Below are positions 60,705-64,000 of a stretch of DNA of 64,000 bases, piece by piece. Every line of letters starts with the position of its first letter. Positions within the stretch are counted from its first letter, which is position 1. The stretch is from Allochromatium vinosum DSM 180 (GTDB lineage: Bacteria > Pseudomonadota > Gammaproteobacteria > Chromatiales > Chromatiaceae): the NCBI RefSeq assembly GCF_000025485.1, contig NC_013851.1:2585501-2649500 (forward strand). Reading direction: 5' to 3'. Under the pieces are notes generated by a model, which was not told the origin of the DNA, searched no databases, and saw nothing but the letters and a program-made list of their open reading frames with translations. Position numbers and translations under genes: made by a program.

Positions 60705-61580
60705 TCAGGTCTCCTGGAGACGGTCGTAATAGCGCGCCCGATAGAGCAGGCGCGGCACCGGGCCGTCTGCGAAGCCGCTGCGGGTATGCAGGACGTTGTT
60801 ACTGACCAGTCCCCAGCCGGATTCCAGTCGACCGCTGACACTCCAGGGTGTGCCGCCTTCGAGCAGAGATTTGAGCGTCGCGACGGCTTCACGGGTGACG
60901 GGATCGTCGCGCCAGCGGATGTTGCGAGCGCGATTGGTATAGCGCATGTGCAGCCGCCCGTCGGCCCGCACCGAGAACACCGGGCCGGGCTGGTCGGGTC
61001 GGACTTCCTCGCCGTCGACATGGTTGGCCGGGATGGTCATGCACTCCGGGTGCATCAGGGCGCGGATGAACTCGGGGCTGAGGTCGCGCAGCAGGATGTA
61101 GGCGATCTCGTGGTCGAGCAGATCGTTCGCTCCGCCCTCCTCGGCCGGGTGGACGCAGTGCAGCAGCAGGCCGTGTATCTGGTGTTCGGGGCTGTTGTAG
61201 TAGCCGTCTGTATGCCAGGAAATGGGACGGTTCGAATAGGGTATGTAGTCGCGATGACGCGCGTCGGTCTGCACCGTCAGCGACGTGATGGCGTCCTCGT
61301 CGGCCCCTGGGTTGTGGTCGAGCCGGTGCAGACCCAGGCCGGCGCCGAGTGCGCGCGGGATCTCCTTGTCGGGATCGTCGCCCGTGGCACCGACATAGAT
61401 GGCCATGTTGGCACGGCGGCAGCGATCCAGGATGGCCGTGCGCTCGGCGTCGGTGAGCTGGCGTGGGTCACGGACCTCGACGATCAGCGCCCCGAGATCG
61501 GTCGGCGACTGTTCGAGCTTGCGCTCGCGCCAGCGTTGGTAGGCTGAGTCGTCGTCGAGCGCGAAGGGTGAATCCGGCAT
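60705..61580 (-). CDS. TauD/TfdA-family Fe(II)/2-oxoglutarate-type dioxygenase
   Basis: 291 residues from the ATG at 61580; the frame continues upstream only as a shadow of the VanZ-like gene. The iron-binding facial triad is visible: HxD in ISWHTDGYYNSPEH and the distal His in NNVLHTRSGF, with the 2-oxoglutarate-binding Arg in RLLYRARYYDRL. SLTVQTDARHRDYIPYSNRPISWH matches enzymes of the TauD superfamily; the substrate cannot be inferred. It lies 4 bp downstream of the VanZ-like gene. An oxygen-dependent enzyme in a mostly anaerobic phototroph suggests use under microoxic growth. Confidence 0.88.
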   Translation of the reverse strand: MPDSPFALDDDSAYQRWRERKLEQSPTDLGALIVEVRDPRQLTDAERTAILDRCRRANMAIYVGATGDDPDKEIPRALGAGLGLHRLDHNPGADEDAITSLTVQTDARHRDYIPYSNRPISWHTDGYYNSPEHQIHGLLLHCVHPAEEGGANDLLDHEIAYILLRDLSPEFIRALMHPECMTIPANHVDGEEVRPDQPGPVFSVRADGRLHMRYTNRARNIRWRDDPVTREAVATLKSLLEGGTPWSVSGRLESGWGLVSNNVLHTRSGFADGPVPRLLYRARYYDRLQET

Positions 61581-61584
61581 GGCG

Positions 61585-61983
61585 TCACGCGTCTCCAGTG
61601 GTTTGAGGAAGCGGTTGCGGTGGGAGGCGCGGAAAGATCCCCCACTGGGGAAAGCGCCACTTGAGTCCCGAGTAGAGCGCCAGCCCCAGCAGGTCGGCCA
61701 GCAGATCGAACCAGGAGGCGTCGCGATACGGCAGTTCGTATTGCATCGACTCGATGAACGCGCCATAGCACAGCAACCACCCCCAACGCTTCCAGGCCCG
61801 CTCGCGTCCCGGCCAGCCGCCGTCGGCCAGCCAGGCCAGCACCAGAAAGGCCAGCAGATGATTGGCTTTGTCAAAGCCGAGTCCAGGCACGGATTCGGCG
61901 GGCGTCAGGGCCAGATAGAGTATGGCCAGCAGGCCGATCACCAGGGCGAAGCGGTAGAGTGGTCTGGGTATATCGAAAGACAT
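61585..61983 (-). CDS. VanZ-like membrane protein
   Basis: 132 residues with four hydrophobic segments: FALVIGLLAILYLALTP, LLAFLVLAWLADG, WLLCYGAFIESMQY and LLADLLGLALYSGL. The motif F-D-K-A-N-H (GFDKANHLLAFLVLAWLAD) and E-x-x-Q-Y (FIESMQYELPYR) are typical of the VanZ/YyaJ family, known for teicoplanin resistance in one case but otherwise of unknown role. Co-transcribed with the dioxygenase, 4 bp apart. Confidence 0.85.
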   Translation of the reverse strand: MSFDIPRPLYRFALVIGLLAILYLALTPAESVPGLGFDKANHLLAFLVLAWLADGGWPGRERAWKRWGWLLCYGAFIESMQYELPYRDASWFDLLADLLGLALYSGLKWRFPQWGIFPRLPPQPLPQTTGDA

Positions 61984-62103
61984 GCGTGCCTCCGGAGCCT
62001 GTGATAGTGAACGGGCCGGATGGCCCCGGTTTTCGCCGAACTGTGGCTGGGTATTGTAGTATCAAGAACGCTGGCGACACATGCCGCAACAGTCACCCTG
62101 GTC

Positions 62104-63159
62104 TCAGCCGAAATGGATCCTGGCCTCCAGATTGGCCGCCGAGTCGGCATTGGCCAGCGCCTCCTCCATCGTGATGGTACCGGCGTTGTAGAGCGCCAGT
62201 AGCGCATCGTCGAAGGTACACATCCCCCCTGCGCCGCTCTCCTGCATCGCTTCGTTGATGGCGTCGACCCGTCCGTCGCGGATCAGATCGGCGATGTGCG
62301 GCGTGTTGACCAGGATCTCGATCGCCGCGCAGCGCGCGCCGTCCTTGGTACGCACCAGACGCTGCGACAGGATGGCGCGCATGTAGGCCGACAGGTCCAT
62401 GAACAGCGTCTTGTGCATCTCCTGCGGGAACATGTTGACGATGCGCTCCATCGCTTGATACGCATTGTTGGCATGCAGGGTCGAGATCGCCAGATGCCCG
62501 GTCCCGGCCAGTTCGATCGCTGCCTCCATGGTCTCGCGGTTGCGGATCTCGCCGATCAGCACCACGTCGGGCGCCTCGCGCAGCACGCTCTTGAGCGCGT
62601 TGGCATAGCTCTTGGTGTCGATGCCGATCTCACGCTGGCTGATGATGCACTGCTGGTGTTTGTGGGTGAACTCGATCGGATCCTCGATGGTGACGATGTG
62701 TCCGGTGGAGTTGCGATTGCGGTGGTCGATCATGGCTGCGAGCGTGGTCGACTTGCCCGAGCCGGTGGCCCCGACCATGAGGATGATCCCGCGCTTGTGC
62801 ATGATGAGCTGCGAGAGGACCGACGGCACATTCAGCTCGTCGAGCGTCGGCACATTGGCACGGATGTAACGCAGCACCATCGCCGGCTGCCCGCGCTGGA
62901 AATAGGCGTTGACGCGAAAACGCGCCTTGCCCTCCAGCGCGATGGCGAAATCCAGTTCGCGCTCGCGCTCCAGCTCCTCGATCTGCTCGGGGGTCATGAT
63001 GCCTTCGACCGCCGCCCGACAGGCCGCCGCCGTCAGCACCGTCTCGCCGACCGAGCGGATGACGCCCTCGATCTTGATCTTGACCTGGGTGCCGGCGGCA
63101 AAGAACAAGTCCGAAGCCTTGTGCTTGACCATGAGTTCGAGATAGGGCTTGATGTCCAT
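62104..63159 (-). CDS. Type IV pilus retraction ATPase, PilT/PilU family (PilU-like)
   Basis: 351 residues. Walker A VGATGSGKSTTLA, Walker B DVVLIGEIRNRETM, the Asp box TIEDPIEF, and the His box STLHANNA of secretion-type ATPases. FTHKHQQCIISQREIGIDT and the end MCTFDDALLALYNAGTITMEEALANADS bring it nearer to PilU than to PilT. It powers pilus retraction (twitching) or accessory PilU activity. It lies 39 bp downstream of a second PilU-like gene. Confidence 0.93.
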   Translation of the reverse strand: MDIKPYLELMVKHKASDLFFAAGTQVKIKIEGVIRSVGETVLTAAACRAAVEGIMTPEQIEELERERELDFAIALEGKARFRVNAYFQRGQPAMVLRYIRANVPTLDELNVPSVLSQLIMHKRGIILMVGATGSGKSTTLAAMIDHRNRNSTGHIVTIEDPIEFTHKHQQCIISQREIGIDTKSYANALKSVLREAPDVVLIGEIRNRETMEAAIELAGTGHLAISTLHANNAYQAMERIVNMFPQEMHKTLFMDLSAYMRAILSQRLVRTKDGARCAAIEILVNTPHIADLIRDGRVDAINEAMQESGAGGMCTFDDALLALYNAGTITMEEALANADSAANLEARIHFG

Positions 63160-63198
63160 GAGCGGCTCCTGGAATGGCTGTCGTCGCGGCTCACGCCG

Positions 63199-64000
63199 TT
63201 ATCGATCCGACTTGAAACGTGCCGGGTCGAAGGGCGGATCCTCGATGGTCGAGACGGGCGATGCGTCGCCGAAGAGGCTCGAATCCGGTCCGCCGTCCTC
63301 ATCGCCCTCGTCGCTCATGATCGACAGCGCACCTGTGCCGCTGAAGTGATCCTTCTCGCGCGCCCCATGCCCCTCGAGCTTGATGGCCAACCGCAGACCG
63401 TTCATGGAGTCGGCATTGCGCAGGGCGTCCTCGTAGCTGATCTTGCCCGCTTCGTAGAGATCGAACAGCGCCATGTCGAAGGTCTGCATCCCGAGTTCGC
63501 GCGACTTCTTCATGACCGCCTTGATGCCGCCGACGTCGCCCTTGAAGATCAGATCCTGGATCAGCGGCGAGTTGAGCATGATCTCGACGGCCGCGACCCG
63601 CCCACCATCGGTGCAGGGCAGCAGACGCTGCGAGATGATGGCATTGAGATTGAGCGAGAGATCCATCAGCAGTTGACCACGCCGCTCCTCGGGGAAGAGG
63701 TTGATGATGCGGTCGAGCGCCTGGTTGGCGCTGTTGGCGTGCAGGGTCGAGAGACACAGATGGCCGGTCTCGGCGAAGTTGATCGCATGCTCCATGGTCT
63801 CGCGGGTGCGGATCTCGCCGATCAGGATCACGTCCGGCGCCTGACGCAGGGTATTGACGAGCGCGGCCTCCCAGCTCTCGGTATCGACGCCGACCTCGCG
63901 CTGCGTGATCAGACAGTTGACGTGCGGGTGCACGTATTCGACCGGATCCTCGATGGTGATGATGTGGCCGTAGCTGTTGGCGTTGCGGTGTCCGAGCATG
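63199..64000 (-). CDS. pilU: Type IV pilus ATPase PilU (5' end outside the window)
   Basis: 267 codons of the C-terminal part; the start lies beyond the right edge. TIEDPVEYVHPHVNCLITQREVGVDTESWE, DVILIGEIRTRETM, the His box STLHANSA, and the characteristic PilU ending MQTFDMALFDLYEAGKISYEDALRNADSMNGLRLAIKL. After that there is an acidic C-terminal extension of about 55 residues (DHFSGTGALSIMSDEGDEDG...). The Walker A loop is not in the window. With the downstream paralogue it forms a pilU-pilU-like tandem; pilT may lie just outside. Confidence 0.92.
   Translation of the reverse strand, partial: MLGHRNANSYGHIITIEDPVEYVHPHVNCLITQREVGVDTESWEAALVNTLRQAPDVILIGEIRTRETMEHAINFAETGHLCLSTLHANSANQALDRIINLFPEERRGQLLMDLSLNLNAIISQRLLPCTDGGRVAAVEIMLNSPLIQDLIFKGDVGGIKAVMKKSRELGMQTFDMALFDLYEAGKISYEDALRNADSMNGLRLAIKLEGHGAREKDHFSGTGALSIMSDEGDEDGGPDSSLFGDASPVSTIEDPPFDPARFKSDR

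Overview
The window looks like a chromosomal segment of a purple sulfur bacterium (Chromatiaceae), most probably Allochromatium vinosum or a very close relative. The strongest pointer is the Tat-exported high-potential iron-sulfur protein at 7089-7457: its 85-residue mature part agrees, as far as I can recall it, with the classical 'Chromatium vinosum' HiPIP, with cysteines at 43, 46, 63 and 77. An uptake [NiFe]-hydrogenase, a CbbY-type Calvin-cycle phosphatase, a class III ribonucleotide reductase and large sensory proteins fit an anaerobic, motile, autotrophic phototroph. Most of the sequence is GC-rich and gene-dense.

Layout. 1-3.4 kb: a divergent zinc-uptake pair around a perfect Zur-like palindrome, then ratB-ratA-glmM. 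3.4-6.0 kb: ftsH and rlmE. 6-8.2 kb: a membrane protein, the HiPIP gene with its terminator, and an NlpC/P60 lipoprotein. 8.5-13.8 kb: trxB, aat and bpt (N-degron transferases), a chemoreceptor and infA. 13.9-17.1 kb (minus): cbbY-aminotransferase-zapE. 17.3-20.7 kb: dksA-gluQ, facing an overlapping pair made of a cobalamin-binding sensor with CarH-type photoreceptor motifs and a GGDEF cyclase. 20.8-23.7 kb: lapB-pyrF-galU. 23.9-26.5 kb: an SDR, a membrane-anchored protein and an LbtU-like porin. 26.9-30.0 kb: anaerobic ribonucleotide reductase, in which the glycyl-radical domain is not part of NrdD but is carried by a separate 62-codon gene between nrdD and nrdG.

30.4-36.4 kb is an AT-richer accessory island: a Cys-rich small protein, an alpha/beta hydrolase, a dual-specificity-phosphatase/ADP-ribosylglycohydrolase fusion, an unrecognised 299-residue protein, two tandem YbjN-like genes, a nucleotidase-like HAD protein and a 59-residue membrane protein. 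It runs into two tandem DUF262 genes (36.4-40.5 kb), a likely anti-phage module, followed by a 125-bp nested inverted repeat of REPIN/MITE type.

40.8-45.0 kb (minus) holds hupS-hupL-hupC-hupD. 45.3-51.7 kb holds an auxin-efflux-type carrier, transaldolase, a TerC/Alx protein, a stand-alone cyclic-nucleotide-binding domain, a CPA1 antiporter and an orphan TakP-like TRAP binding protein. 51.7-60.6 kb is a signalling block: a CheB-CheR-PAS fusion, a PAS-histidine kinase and a receiver-kinase hybrid joined by stop/start overlaps, with a divergent membrane histidine kinase; the three kinases share a similar C-terminal helical tail. The window ends with a TauD-like dioxygenase, a VanZ-like protein and two tandem PilT/PilU ATPases, the last cut by the window edge.

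The observations I would examine first are the split class III ribonucleotide reductase, the B12-sensor/diguanylate-cyclase operon and the paired DUF262 genes.
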